This document shows, one piece after another, positions 16,898 to 25,970 of a stretch of 64,000 nucleotides of DNA. This stretch comes from CP2-2F sp034432555 (GTDB lineage: Bacteria; Chloroflexota; Anaerolineae; Aggregatilineales; UBA2796), in the NCBI GenBank assembly GCA_034432555.1, contig DAOUBW010000011.1, positions 1-64,000 of the forward strand, given 5' to 3'. The notes beneath the pieces were generated by a model, which did not search any database, was not told where the DNA came from, and worked only from the letters and a program-made list of their open reading frames with translations. Position numbers and translations under genes: made by a program. Positions within the stretch are counted from its first letter, which is position 1. Every line of letters begins with the position of its first letter.

Positions 16898-17825
16898 CTT
16901 GCCGCTGATCACGCTCATCGGCGCGACAGGTGTTGGCAAAACTGCCCTTGCCATCCAGATCGCCCAGCACTTCAATGCCGAGATCGTCGGCGCGGACAGC
17001 CGCCAAATCTACCGCTATATGGAGATCGGCACGGCAAAGCCAACGCCTGCCGAACGCGCCGCCGCACCACACCACCTGATTGATGTGACCGATCCTGATC
17101 AGCCCTTGACGTTGGCAGAATACCAAACACTTGCCTACGCTGCCATTGCCGACATACATCAGCGCGGCAGACTGCCCCTGTTAGTCGGTGGCACGGGGCA
17201 GTATGTGACGGCGGTGCTGGAAGGCTGGCAAACACCGGAAGTGCCGCCCAATGCTGCTTTGCGCGCCGAGCTAGAAGCATTGGCTACCACAGGTGGCACA
17301 GCTGCCTTAGTCGAACGGCTGCGCGCCCTCGATCCCGACTCGGCAGCGCGCATTGATCCGCACAATGCCCGCCGCCTGATCCGCGCCTTGGAGGTCTGCC
17401 TGATTAGTGGGCAGCCTTTCAGCCAGCAGCGCCGCAAAGCGCCACCGCCCTATCAGGTGCTGGAGATCGGGCTATCCTTGCCGCGTGAGGTGCTTTTTCC
17501 GCGCCTTGATACCCGCATTGAGCGCATGATGGAAGCGGGCTTGTTGGCAGAAGTTGAGGCTTTGCGCGAACGCAGCTATGATTGGCACTTGCCCGCCATG
17601 AGTGGGCTGGGCTACGCGCAGCTTGGCGCACACCTGCGCGGCGAGTGCAGCCTTGAGGCAGCCGTTGCCGCTATCAAACGCGAGACGCGCACCTTTGTGC
17701 GCCGCCAAGAGACGTGGTTTCGGCATCATGGCGCGCCGCAGTGGTTCACGGCAACGAATACGGCAGCTGTTTTCAATACGATTGCCGTGTGGCACACTTA
17801 CCATGTGGCTTCAGGAGATAGGTAG
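16881..17825 (+). CDS. miaA: tRNA dimethylallyltransferase
   Basis: MiaA transfers the dimethylallyl group to N6 of A37 in tRNAs reading UNN codons. The 314-residue enzyme shows a P-loop GATGVGKTALA (about 13-23), the GADSRQIYRYMEIGTAKPT region with the catalytic Asp, APHHLIDV, LVGGTGQYV and a C-terminal RRQETWFR. I start at ATG 16881, which overlaps the YraN-like gene by 17 bases. A longer frame to 16830 has no family similarity. Confidence 0.95.
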   Translation: MPSLGSLPLITLIGATGVGKTALAIQIAQHFNAEIVGADSRQIYRYMEIGTAKPTPAERAAAPHHLIDVTDPDQPLTLAEYQTLAYAAIADIHQRGRLPLLVGGTGQYVTAVLEGWQTPEVPPNAALRAELEALATTGGTAALVERLRALDPDSAARIDPHNARRLIRALEVCLISGQPFSQQRRKAPPPYQVLEIGLSLPREVLFPRLDTRIERMMEAGLLAEVEALRERSYDWHLPAMSGLGYAQLGAHLRGECSLEAAVAAIKRETRTFVRRQETWFRHHGAPQWFTATNTAAVFNTIAVWHTYHVASGDR

Positions 17826-17830
17826 ACCGC

Positions 17831-18529
17831 ATGTTTGGCATTAGACGGGTTCGGGAATATTACGACGATCCGAATGGGCGGTTGATCATTGTGGCAGCCC
17901 TTATCTATCTGAGCGTGCTGTTCATCACGCGCTTTTTTCCCGGCGTGGAGAGTGGCTTGGATTGCAACAGCATGTCGCGCCCGATCATCACAGGCAATAA
18001 TCAATCAGTGTTGGCAACACTGGTTGATCCTTCCGTGCTGAACGTCGAGCTGATCGTCTACCAACCGACGATCACCGCCAGCCAGCCGCTGGTGATGGAA
18101 GTGCGCCTTGTCAACACCAGCCTTGCGCCGCTCACGCTCTTTTACGATGAGCCGAGCATCCGCTTTCGCTTCACCCAGCAAGAGCCGGGACTCGTCTTTG
18201 CCATCCAAGCGCTGAACGGGCGCGTAGCAGGCGAGCCGTTCACCTTCCGCCCACAGGTGCCGCAGCCACAGGCATTTGACCGCAACCTGCTGCGCGTGCT
18301 GCCGCCGCGTGCGCGCTGCAACGTCCGTGTGGAGATCGATCCTGCACGTTTGGCAGCCAGCGGCGTCACGCCGGGGCAGCAGTACCGCATCATCGCCGTC
18401 TATCGGAATGCGGCGCGTGGGCAGCTTCCGGCGCCCAGCGCGCTCACACCCACGCCCATCTTCCGCGATCAGGGCGTGTGGGCAGGTGAAGTACGCTCAA
18501 ATGATGTTGTCATCACTGTTAATCCATAG
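17831..18529 (+). CDS. Membrane-anchored beta-rich protein of unknown function
   Basis: The 232-residue protein has a short cytosolic N-terminus, one hydrophobic helix (about 18-38) and an external domain of alternating strands. LVMEVRLVNTSLAPLTLFYDE resembles the BsuPI/Ig-like folds that carry N-T/S-x-x-P turns. It could be a surface protein or an inhibitor-like domain. It follows miaA by 5 bases and precedes another exported protein (18557), so both may be parts of one transcript. I do not recognise a named family. Confidence 0.75.
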   Translation: MFGIRRVREYYDDPNGRLIIVAALIYLSVLFITRFFPGVESGLDCNSMSRPIITGNNQSVLATLVDPSVLNVELIVYQPTITASQPLVMEVRLVNTSLAPLTLFYDEPSIRFRFTQQEPGLVFAIQALNGRVAGEPFTFRPQVPQPQAFDRNLLRVLPPRARCNVRVEIDPARLAASGVTPGQQYRIIAVYRNAARGQLPAPSALTPTPIFRDQGVWAGEVRSNDVVITVNP

Positions 18530-18556
18530 TATCCAATTTAGGAGGTTAGTTCTGCT

Positions 18557-19405
18557 ATGTCTCGCAACGTCTTGAGGCTATTACTGGGTATCGCCCTATT
18601 GATCAACGCTACCGCTGGCAGCGCCGTTCAGGCGGAAGATTTCGTCCCACAGTCCGGCGATTGGCGCGCCTATCCACTGGAAGGGACGAGCGAATATGTC
18701 TTCAGGGAAGTGCGTCCGCTGTACACTGAACCTGCCGTGCCGCTGCCGATCACGGTGAGCGACGACGGCGAGTCGCTGCAATTCGTGGTGAACGGCGTCT
18801 CGGTTTATGAGGAATATCTGGATACGCCCATCCAAGGCAGCTTGGAGCGCGTTGAAGGTGGCTACCTGTCCGATCAGATTGTGCTGGATGAGGTGGACTA
18901 TGCGCGCAGCTACAGCATCTTCAGCCTTGTGATGATCAGCGCAACGCGTGCCATCCTGACTGAGTTCTTCATGGGTTTTGAAATCCAACAAACGCGCACA
19001 TGGTTACTGACCTTTGGTGAAGATGAAGACGATCCGCGTGAAGCGCTGTTTGGCTGTGAAGGTGCCGCGCCTTCGCGCTTGGTGGTTGGTTTGCGTGCCG
19101 TTGTGGTTGGCGAGACGCCGAATAATGTGCGCGAGTCGCCCTCACGGACAGCGGCACGGCTGTTTCAAGTGCTGCCCTATCTGAATTTGGGCGTTCGTGA
19201 AGAAGATGCCGTGCTGAATGTGTTGGAAGGTCCCATCTGCGGCGATGGCTTTGCGTGGTGGCGCGTGCAATTTGGCTCACGCGAAGGCTGGACGGCTGAG
19301 GGCGATGCCGAAAGCTACTTCTTGGAGATTTTCGAGGAAGATCGCGGGCTTGCCGATAACCTTGTGATCGAGCAATTAAAGGCGTCCGCGCCGCCCCGCC
19401 GCTAA
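18557..19405 (+). CDS. Exported protein with C-terminal SH3-like domain
   Basis: The protein has 282 residues, with a signal peptide (about 1-26, ending in AVQAED). A beta-rich middle follows, then a bacterial SH3-like region around residues 175-265 (VVGETPNNVRESPSRTAARL, EGPICGDGFAWWRV, GWTAEGD). Such SH3 modules bind cell wall peptides or receptors. AGGAGGT at 18541-18547 is a strong ribosome site. The 3' end overlaps the convergent peptidase by 4 bases. The middle domain is unassigned. Confidence 0.82.
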   Translation: MSRNVLRLLLGIALLINATAGSAVQAEDFVPQSGDWRAYPLEGTSEYVFREVRPLYTEPAVPLPITVSDDGESLQFVVNGVSVYEEYLDTPIQGSLERVEGGYLSDQIVLDEVDYARSYSIFSLVMISATRAILTEFFMGFEIQQTRTWLLTFGEDEDDPREALFGCEGAAPSRLVVGLRAVVVGETPNNVRESPSRTAARLFQVLPYLNLGVREEDAVLNVLEGPICGDGFAWWRVQFGSREGWTAEGDAESYFLEIFEEDRGLADNLVIEQLKASAPPRR

Positions 19406-20199
19406 GGTACGGACGGCTGGCGCGTCTTCAAATCGTAGCCATGCCCTGCTGTCAGGATGTGCAGCCGCACATCGTGCAGCGCGATCACGCCGTAACCCTT
19501 CACCGCGTGCGTATCCGTGTAGCTGAGTGTGCCGCCATCCACCACCGTTACGCTGCCGCTGCCGATCACCACTGTCCTGCCTTCCGCCGTGATGAGCAGG
19601 GCAGTGTTTTCGTCAATGCCCACGCCGATCAACTGCGGATTAAGCGCGACCGCCGCCAACAAGCGCCCGATCCGATCCCGCTGCCGAAAGTGCTGATCAA
19701 TGATCAGCGGCGCGCACAAGCCCAAGCCCGCCGCCAACTGCACCATGCGCTGCTGTGGCGCCGCGCCGCCGCGCCCAAAGGCGATCATGTGCAGGCTGAG
19801 CGCCGAGGCGCCGGCACTCGTGCCGCCAACTGTGATGCCCGCCGCGTGTTGTTCACGCAGCGCACTGTGCAGGCGCGTGCCACCTAGCAAGCCGACCAAT
19901 TTCAATTGATCGCCGCCCGTGAAAAAAATGCCCGTCGCAGCACGCAGCGCCGCTACTGCCTCATCGGATTCAGCATCACGGCGAGCCTTGATCGGAATAA
20001 CGTCCACCTGTGCCGCGCCCAGCGCGCTAAAGACCTCCGCATAGCGCGCACTGCTTTCCTCTGGTATGGCAGAGGCAGCCGCAATCACGGCGATGCGCGC
20101 CGCTGTGCCCCCGCACAGCGCCACAAACCGACTCAACACCGTCCGTTTCGCCGTCTTATCCTCTGCGCCGCCAATGGGCAGCAATGCGCCGTGTGCCAT
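19402..20199 (-). CDS. Cyanophycinase-like serine peptidase (family S51)
   Basis: The 265-residue protein has the nucleophile Ser in GGTSAGASAL (about 126-135) and the S51 order GGAEDK at the N-terminus, FFTGGDQLKL and a late GIDENTALLI. Cyanophycinase hydrolyses the Asp-Arg polymer cyanophycin to dipeptides. No cyanophycin synthetase is in the window, and many bacteria without the polymer have such peptidases, so an Asp-X dipeptidase role is an alternative. It lies 10 bases after the membrane glycosyltransferase, same strand. Confidence 0.85.
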   Translation of the reverse strand: MAHGALLPIGGAEDKTAKRTVLSRFVALCGGTAARIAVIAAASAIPEESSARYAEVFSALGAAQVDVIPIKARRDAESDEAVAALRAATGIFFTGGDQLKLVGLLGGTRLHSALREQHAAGITVGGTSAGASALSLHMIAFGRGGAAPQQRMVQLAAGLGLCAPLIIDQHFRQRDRIGRLLAAVALNPQLIGVGIDENTALLITAEGRTVVIGSGSVTVVDGGTLSYTDTHAVKGYGVIALHDVRLHILTAGHGYDLKTRQPSVP

Positions 20200-20208
20200 G
20201 CCTCACCT

Positions 20209-21864
20209 TCACTCGATTGAATAGACGCGCCAACCCGCCAGCCTGTAGAGCGCTGTGCGTTCGCCAAAGTGTGGCGGCAGTCCTTCAAGCGGACTCAGCA
20301 CGATGTAGCCGTTCGGCTGTGGCGCGTTCGGCAAGCCGCCCGTGATGACCTGCACACCATCCGCGTGATAGAACAAGACTTGATCACTCGTCCAGACCTG
20401 CGCCCCGCTCGGCAGCGTTTTCAAATAGCGCGCCACATCGTAGCGCGCACCGAACACCACGCGCCAGCGCGCCTCGATGTCCATCAGCGGCGCACGCACC
20501 AGTTCCGCCTTATAGTCCACTGCGTTGTAGAGCGCGAAAAAGCTGCTGATCAGCACCATGAGCATCAGCGCGGCGCGGTGGCGCTGCGGCAAGCGCCTAA
20601 ATAGCGGCGCAAGGCAGACGCGCAGTGCTTCCGCCGCCATGACTGCCGCAGGTGCGCTCAGCACCAACAGAAAGCGCTCATCATAGCTGAAGAACAGCCA
20701 CCACACAGCAAAGAAGGGCAGATAAAAGGCTGCCAACAGCACTGATTCCGCATGGCGGCGCAGCAGGGCGCGCCCAAACGTGAACAGCACGCCTAAGGTC
20801 AGCGCATAGCCGACGAACAGGTAGCCTGTCTCGCTGAGGTAGGGAAACAAATTGCTCAGCGTGCGCTGTGCTAACCACGTCCAGCCGGTGGGCGTTACCA
20901 GCACATCGATCATGAGCAGGTTACGCGCATACCACGCGCCGCAGATTGCGAGGAAACCGATCCCGATCAGCGCCGCGCTGCGCTGCTCAATGCGCCATGC
21001 CTGCCTACTCACCAATAGCCGATAGGCGAACCAGACCCCGAAGGCGCCCAACACCAGCAAGCCGCTGTTCTTCATCCAGGCTGCCAAACCTGCCATAACG
21101 CCCGCTAGAAGTGCCGCTTGCCAAGCGGCAGTGCGCGCCCAACGCGCCGCGAATAGCGCGCTCATGCTGAAGAAGAAGGCACACGGCAAGTCGGTATAGC
21201 CCGCCGACGCCCAGTCGGTGAAAAGCGGCGCAAGCGCCAAGAGCAGCGCAGCGCTCAGCCCGATTGGTGCATTAAAGAGTTCGCGCCCTAGCCCATAAGC
21301 TGCACCTAGCACACCAACAGCATACAAGGCACCCATAAACGCAGCGAGGCTGTCGTTAAAGCTGCCTGAAAGCTGATGTGCGAAAGCATACAGCAGCGGC
21401 ATAAACATGGGATATGCCTCATAGAGCGCGGCGCTGGTCAGTTCAGGCAAGTCGCTTGTCAGCGCGATTTGCTTCCCAAAGCGCGCATAGATGGCAACAG
21501 CATCATCACGGTTGTAGAACCAGTAGGCGGCGTTGAACAGGATCAGGGCAGCCGTCAGCCCCAAGAGGAAGATCACGGCACGCCGCATGGGCAAACGGTA
21601 GGGCGTGCTATAGCGTTCGGGCGCTATTTTGGCGCGCCGCCACACCCACCAACCAAGCGCGCCCAGTGCAAGGCAGCTTATGAGCGTCGCCTGTGGCGTG
21701 ATCGGCATACTCAGCAGCCCTTGCCACAGCATACTGAGCGAGAGCGCGCCGCCACCTAGCCCAAGTGCTGTTAGCGCAGTTAGGATCGGCTCGCCGCGCA
21801 CCAAATAGCGCGCCCAAAAGTATTGGCTACCCAAGCCGATCAGCGCGATCAGCCACGCCAACAT
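20209..21864 (-). CDS. Polytopic membrane glycosyltransferase (GT39/ArnT-like)
   Basis: The 551-residue protein has about 12 hydrophobic helices and a C-terminal ~90-residue soluble domain. The first long extracytoplasmic loop (about 115-155, YARFGKQIALTSDLPELTS) carries acidic residues, as in the PMT/ArnT superfamily, which uses polyprenyl-phosphate sugar donors. It overlaps the next upstream gene's stop by one base (21864). With the two genes upstream it forms a polysaccharide or glycoprotein run. The acceptor is unknown. Confidence 0.8.
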   Translation of the reverse strand: MLAWLIALIGLGSQYFWARYLVRGEPILTALTALGLGGGALSLSMLWQGLLSMPITPQATLISCLALGALGWWVWRRAKIAPERYSTPYRLPMRRAVIFLLGLTAALILFNAAYWFYNRDDAVAIYARFGKQIALTSDLPELTSAALYEAYPMFMPLLYAFAHQLSGSFNDSLAAFMGALYAVGVLGAAYGLGRELFNAPIGLSAALLLALAPLFTDWASAGYTDLPCAFFFSMSALFAARWARTAAWQAALLAGVMAGLAAWMKNSGLLVLGAFGVWFAYRLLVSRQAWRIEQRSAALIGIGFLAICGAWYARNLLMIDVLVTPTGWTWLAQRTLSNLFPYLSETGYLFVGYALTLGVLFTFGRALLRRHAESVLLAAFYLPFFAVWWLFFSYDERFLLVLSAPAAVMAAEALRVCLAPLFRRLPQRHRAALMLMVLISSFFALYNAVDYKAELVRAPLMDIEARWRVVFGARYDVARYLKTLPSGAQVWTSDQVLFYHADGVQVITGGLPNAPQPNGYIVLSPLEGLPPHFGERTALYRLAGWRVYSIE

Positions 21865-23042
21865 TAGATATGCTGCCTCACGATTTGCACCAAGTCTTGG
21901 GCGCGGTGGCGAAAAGTGTGTTCTGCCAATACGCGCCGCCGCGCTGCCTCACCAACTGCCTGCCGCGCCGAGTCGTTTGCCAGCAGCCAACGGTAGCGTT
22001 CCACAGCTTCTTCGGCATTTTCGAGCAAGATGATCTCGCGCTCTGGCTCGAACCACGTCTCGATGCCCAAGTAGGGATTTGCCACAATGCACGCGCCCAA
22101 ACTCGCTAACTCAAACGGGCGCGAGCTGGACGAGGCGAATACGGAAGCGTGCGCCTTGCGCGTGATGCACAAGTTAATTTTGGCGCGGCAGGCGTACTCG
22201 CGCAGCTTGCTAAAGGAAAGGTAGGGCAGCATTTGGGCGCGCCCAAGGCTGCCCAACCCTCTGCCGCGCACGGCGAAACGCGCTTCAGGCATGGCGCGGC
22301 TGGCGTTCATCAGCATGGCATCGATCCATGCTTCACGGTATTCGCGGGTGTGTCCGTAGAAGAACACATCAAGGGTTTTCGGCACATCGAGCGGGCTAAA
22401 GACATCGGGATCAGCGCCGTAGTACAGCACGTGCGCCTGCCGTGCGCCAAGTTCGCGCAGCATTTGCGCGCCGCCATAGCTGTTGGAGATGAAGCCTGCA
22501 TATTCGCTCACGTCCGCGCCAAAGTACATCTTAAAGCCGCTGGCAAAGCCGGCAAACTGTGGCAGGCTGGCAGGCACATCGCCATCGTAATACAGCACGG
22601 GCTTGCCGAATTTGTTCTGCACATGCGCCGCCAAACCGACCACATGATTGAGTGGGATGGTCAGGAAGATCACAGCATCAATATCTGAATGCGCTTTGAA
22701 GGTGCGATCCATGAAGGCGCGCCAACGCGGCATCACCACGCGCTGTGCAATCTCGCGCTGAAGCCGATCTGTCCGTGATTCGCCGCCGCGGGAAGTCTCC
22801 ACTTGCTTTTCTTTGCCACCACGTTTGATCAGATCGCGCACTGCCTTGAAGGCATCGCCCTGTGCGCGCACCGGATTTGGCAACGCACGCCACCATAACG
22901 ATTCGATAGCAGGTCCCTGATACGTAGTAGCAAGCACATCTACGCCAATTTCATACAGCCCTTTCAAAAGCTGCCACCAAGCCGGCGTGGCGCTGAACGG
23001 CTGCCGCAGATCGAGCGACGAAGCGATGAACAGCAGTTTCAT
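21864..23042 (-). CDS. GT-B glycosyltransferase (CgeB/group 1-like)
   Basis: The protein has 392 residues with two Rossmann-like halves. The C-terminal half shows SSSRPFELASLGACIVANPYLGIETWFEP and an ENAEEAVERYRWLL helix. This is the E-x-x-A/G-x-G nucleotide-sugar region and sync helix of the CgeB-like group 1 family. It probably adds a sugar to a lipid-linked or cell-surface acceptor in the cytoplasm. It overlaps the MraY/WecA-like gene by 4 bases and the GT39-like gene by one, so the three are one operon. Confidence 0.83.
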   Translation of the reverse strand: MKLLFIASSLDLRQPFSATPAWWQLLKGLYEIGVDVLATTYQGPAIESLWWRALPNPVRAQGDAFKAVRDLIKRGGKEKQVETSRGGESRTDRLQREIAQRVVMPRWRAFMDRTFKAHSDIDAVIFLTIPLNHVVGLAAHVQNKFGKPVLYYDGDVPASLPQFAGFASGFKMYFGADVSEYAGFISNSYGGAQMLRELGARQAHVLYYGADPDVFSPLDVPKTLDVFFYGHTREYREAWIDAMLMNASRAMPEARFAVRGRGLGSLGRAQMLPYLSFSKLREYACRAKINLCITRKAHASVFASSSSRPFELASLGACIVANPYLGIETWFEPEREIILLENAEEAVERYRWLLANDSARQAVGEAARRRVLAEHTFRHRAQDLVQIVRQHI

Positions 23043-24097
23043 GTGTGTTTGGCATCATCTTTCATGCTGAGTGGATTAGAAAACGGCTCATGCTGTGTTT
23101 CGCGGCGCTTGATCCATGCGTAGAGCGTTAGGCAGACCATGCCAACTGCCAAGAGTAGCGAAGGCGTAGCAGACTGCCAATAGAGCAAGCCAACGATTCC
23201 AAAGCCCGTCGAGAGCAGCAAATAGAGTGATAGCACGCGCAGCGGTGAATCGCCCAACTTGAGCAGGCGTTGGTAAAGATGCGAACGGTTCGCGTGTTTA
23301 TCCTCACCGCCTGCCAGCAAGTAGCGCACAAAGGTGAGGGCTGCATCAAAGGTGAACAGAGACATGATCAGCACGCCGCTGACCAGCAAACGTGGCGACT
23401 CGCCTTGCCCAACCGCCAGTAGCGGCAAGGCGGCAAGGCTAAAACCCAAAAAGCTGCTGCCCACCTCACCTAAAAAGATGCTTTTGGGTGGCAAATTATA
23501 GACACCAAAGCCAAGCGAACTGCCCGCGATCAGAGTCGCCAGCAGCATGACCAACGGCGCATCGCTCAGCCCGCCAATAATTGCCCAAATGCCCGCCGCC
23601 AGAACAGCTTGTCCGCTTGCTAAGCCATTAATGCCATCCATGTAGCAGTAGACATTCGTCAAGCCAACGGTCCACAGCACGGCGATCAGGTAGCCGACCC
23701 ACAGCGGAATCTCAATGGCGAGCGCAGGCAAAGCCAAGGTGTTGATCGGTGTGGCTGGCACAAAGATCAGCGCCGCCGCCGCCTGTACCAATAAGCGCAC
23801 TGGGCGCGGCAGCGTGCGGAAGTCTTCATAGAAGCCAATGAACGCTATCAGGGCGCTTGCCAGCGAAAAGCGCACCACAAGGCTAGGGTCGCTGCTCAGC
23901 CCTAACCCAAAGGGCATGAAAATCATCAGCACCACCACCAAGATCGCTAAGCCGCCACCGCGTGGTGTGGTGGTGTGTGCCATGGTGAGGGGTGGCTCAA
24001 CTTGCTGCGCAGCGTATTGGCGAATGAAGCGCACACCCAATCCGGAGGCAAGTGCTGCCAAGCCACCTATAATCACGATGGAAACAGAATTATCCAC
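23039..24097 (-). CDS. WecA/WbpL-like polyprenyl-phosphate sugar-1-phosphate transferase
   Basis: The 352-residue protein has about 10-11 transmembrane helices. Family motifs are RGGGLAIL near the N-terminus, VYCYMDGINGLASGQ (about 155-170) and FLGEVGSSFLGF (about 215-226). It links a sugar-1-phosphate to undecaprenyl phosphate, starting glycan assembly. The DGIN form (Asn for the second Asp) resembles WbpL-type enzymes. The final Asp of the usual GDxGS is Glu here. I use GTG at 24097, preceded by GGAGG with 7-base spacing. The longer frame to 24196 has no ribosome site or similarity. Confidence 0.87.
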   Translation of the reverse strand: MDNSVSIVIIGGLAALASGLGVRFIRQYAAQQVEPPLTMAHTTTPRGGGLAILVVVLMIFMPFGLGLSSDPSLVVRFSLASALIAFIGFYEDFRTLPRPVRLLVQAAAALIFVPATPINTLALPALAIEIPLWVGYLIAVLWTVGLTNVYCYMDGINGLASGQAVLAAGIWAIIGGLSDAPLVMLLATLIAGSSLGFGVYNLPPKSIFLGEVGSSFLGFSLAALPLLAVGQGESPRLLVSGVLIMSLFTFDAALTFVRYLLAGGEDKHANRSHLYQRLLKLGDSPLRVLSLYLLLSTGFGIVGLLYWQSATPSLLLAVGMVCLTLYAWIKRRETQHEPFSNPLSMKDDAKHT

Positions 24098-24392
24098 TAA
24101 TCGCCTCCGTCCGAGCGGTTCGGAATAGCCGCGTGTGTCCTTAATGCTATCAGAACTTTGTGTATATGCAACTTGTCTGATGTGGCGCACTGCCAAGCCC
24201 TGAGGTCACACCATTGCAATTTGGCGCATGCTCAATGATAATGAAATGAGCGCAGTTGGCGCGCTGGGCGCAAATTACTATCCTCAACCTCAATGCGGTT
24301 ATTTGAAGCGCACAGAAGCGGCTGACCTCTATATCTAATGCACTTGGTTCAGCCGCCGCCAACGTATTTTTCTTTACACAAGGCGCACGTTC
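24098..24392. other. Divergent intergenic region between wecA-like and mgtC genes
   Basis: This is about 295 bases without a supported gene. It must hold the divergent promoters for the glycan operon and the MgtC gene. I saw no consensus sigma-70 pair, riboswitch signature or long hairpin, so nothing specific is called. Confidence 0.4.
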
Positions 24393-25274
24393 ATGGATAT
24401 TGAAAAGTTTTTTCAAGCACTTTTTGCCGAACTTTGGGTGCTTTTCGAGCAGATCGGGCAGTCCCTGTCACCTATTTTCGGCGAATTTGACGGTGTGTTG
24501 TTCGGGCGGCTCATTTTGGCACTGATCTTGTGTGGGCTGATCGGCTTGGAGCGTTCGCGGCACGAGCGTGCCAGCGGCTTCCGCCCGCATATTTTGGTGG
24601 GTTTGGGCGCTTGCCTGATGACGATGGCGGGCGTCTATGCGCTGCCTGCCACCGCAGGGCGCGACCCAATGCGTGTTGCCAGCTATGTGGTTTCGGGTAT
24701 TGGCTTTTTGGGTGCTGGCGCCATTTTGCGGCATGGCGCCACCGTGCGCGGGCTAACGACGGCAGCCAGCATCTGGGGTGCGGCGGGTATCGGCATCACG
24801 ACGGGCGTTGGGCTTGGCGGGCTGGCAACCGTCACCATGCTCTTGATCCTGTTCACGCTGACTTTCTTAGAGCGCATCGAAACGCGCTTCAACCAACGGA
24901 ACGCCGCCAATATGCTGAGCCTCTACCTGAAGGATGATCATCGGGCGGTGGGCAAGGCACTGACTGCCTTAGGGCGTTTGGGTGTGCCGATCAAGCGCGC
25001 CACCATGCAGCCTGCCGTCGGCGAGTCTGCTGTGTTGGTGGTGGAACTGAATCATCCACTCACGCTGAATGAAGCGCCGCGCCTGATCGAGCAACTGCTG
25101 ACCGTTAAATCTATTGCGCGGGTGGATATTAGCGACCTGCACATTAGAAGCGTTTATGAATATGATCCGAGCCTGCCGCCCGAAGAATCGCCCGTGCTTG
25201 CCCTTCAACGGCAAGCACTGCTGGACGATTTGAACGAAGGCGAGCCAGACTTGGACTCGGAAGGGCAGCCCTAA
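24393..25274 (+). CDS. MgtC/SapB-family membrane protein
   Basis: The 293-residue protein has an N-terminal MgtC domain with about four to five helices and the hallmark LCGLIGLERSRHERASGFR followed by GIGFLGAGAIL and RGLTTAASIWGAAGIG (about 45-140). A C-terminal ACT-like soluble domain (about 165-255) follows. MgtC proteins help cope with low magnesium or modulate ATP synthase in pathogens; the role in free-living bacteria is unclear. The 3' end overlaps the convergent aldolase gene by 4 bases. Confidence 0.92.
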   Translation: MDIEKFFQALFAELWVLFEQIGQSLSPIFGEFDGVLFGRLILALILCGLIGLERSRHERASGFRPHILVGLGACLMTMAGVYALPATAGRDPMRVASYVVSGIGFLGAGAILRHGATVRGLTTAASIWGAAGIGITTGVGLGGLATVTMLLILFTLTFLERIETRFNQRNAANMLSLYLKDDHRAVGKALTALGRLGVPIKRATMQPAVGESAVLVVELNHPLTLNEAPRLIEQLLTVKSIARVDISDLHIRSVYEYDPSLPPEESPVLALQRQALLDDLNEGEPDLDSEGQP

Positions 25275-25942
25275 CTTCCTTGCAGCGCGCTGCCCAGCTT
25301 TTCTGAAACACGCGCCCAGTCATCCATGAACATCTTCAAGCCGATCTCGGTCATGGGATGATCCATCAAGCCTTTCAGCACCGAAAACGGCATGGTCACG
25401 ATATGCGCGCCTGCTAACAGGCACTCATAAACTTGCAGAGAGGTACGGATGCTGGCTGCCACCACTTCCCGATCCCAAGCGTAGTTCTTGAAGATGGTCA
25501 CGCTATCGCGCACCAACTGCATCCCATCATGACCGACCATATCAAGGCGGTTGACGAAGGGCGAGACGAAATGCGCGCCGGCGGCGGCTGCCATATACGC
25601 CTGATTAGGCGAGAAAATCAGCGTGGCGTTGATGGTAGCGAACTCCTTGACGATCTTCATCGCCTTCAAACCCTCGATGATTGTTGGAATTTTGACGACC
25701 ACATGCGGCGACCAACGCGCCACCTCTTCCGCCTCGCGCACCATGCCCTGCCAGTCGGTGCTAACCACCTCTACGCTGACAGGACCTTGCACGATCTCGA
25801 TGATCTCAAGGATGTGGGCGCGGAAATCGGTGACGCCAGCGTTAGCGATGTGCGTTGGGTTAGTGGTAACGCCACGCACCACACCCCACGAGACAGCTTC
25901 CCGAATTTCTTCTAAAACAGCGGTATCGAGCCAAACTTTCAT
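25271..25942 (-). CDS. Transaldolase-like aldolase (TalC/fructose-6-phosphate aldolase group)
   Basis: The 223-residue protein has the length and order of the short decameric transaldolases. MKVWLDTAVLEEI opens it, GVTTNPTHI is near residue 27, the Schiff-base Lys is in HVVVKIP (about 86), and INATLIFSPNQA follows. It either transfers dihydroxyacetone units in the pentose phosphate pathway or cleaves fructose 6-phosphate; the sequence does not decide which. ATG 25942 is used, not the longer frame that overlaps larA. larA is 28 bases upstream, same strand. Confidence 0.92.
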   Translation of the reverse strand: MKVWLDTAVLEEIREAVSWGVVRGVTTNPTHIANAGVTDFRAHILEIIEIVQGPVSVEVVSTDWQGMVREAEEVARWSPHVVVKIPTIIEGLKAMKIVKEFATINATLIFSPNQAYMAAAAGAHFVSPFVNRLDMVGHDGMQLVRDSVTIFKNYAWDREVVAASIRTSLQVYECLLAGAHIVTMPFSVLKGLMDHPMTEIGLKMFMDDWARVSEKLGSALQGS

Positions 25943-25970
25943 GGAAAACCTTACTTTCTTTCTTAAATGT

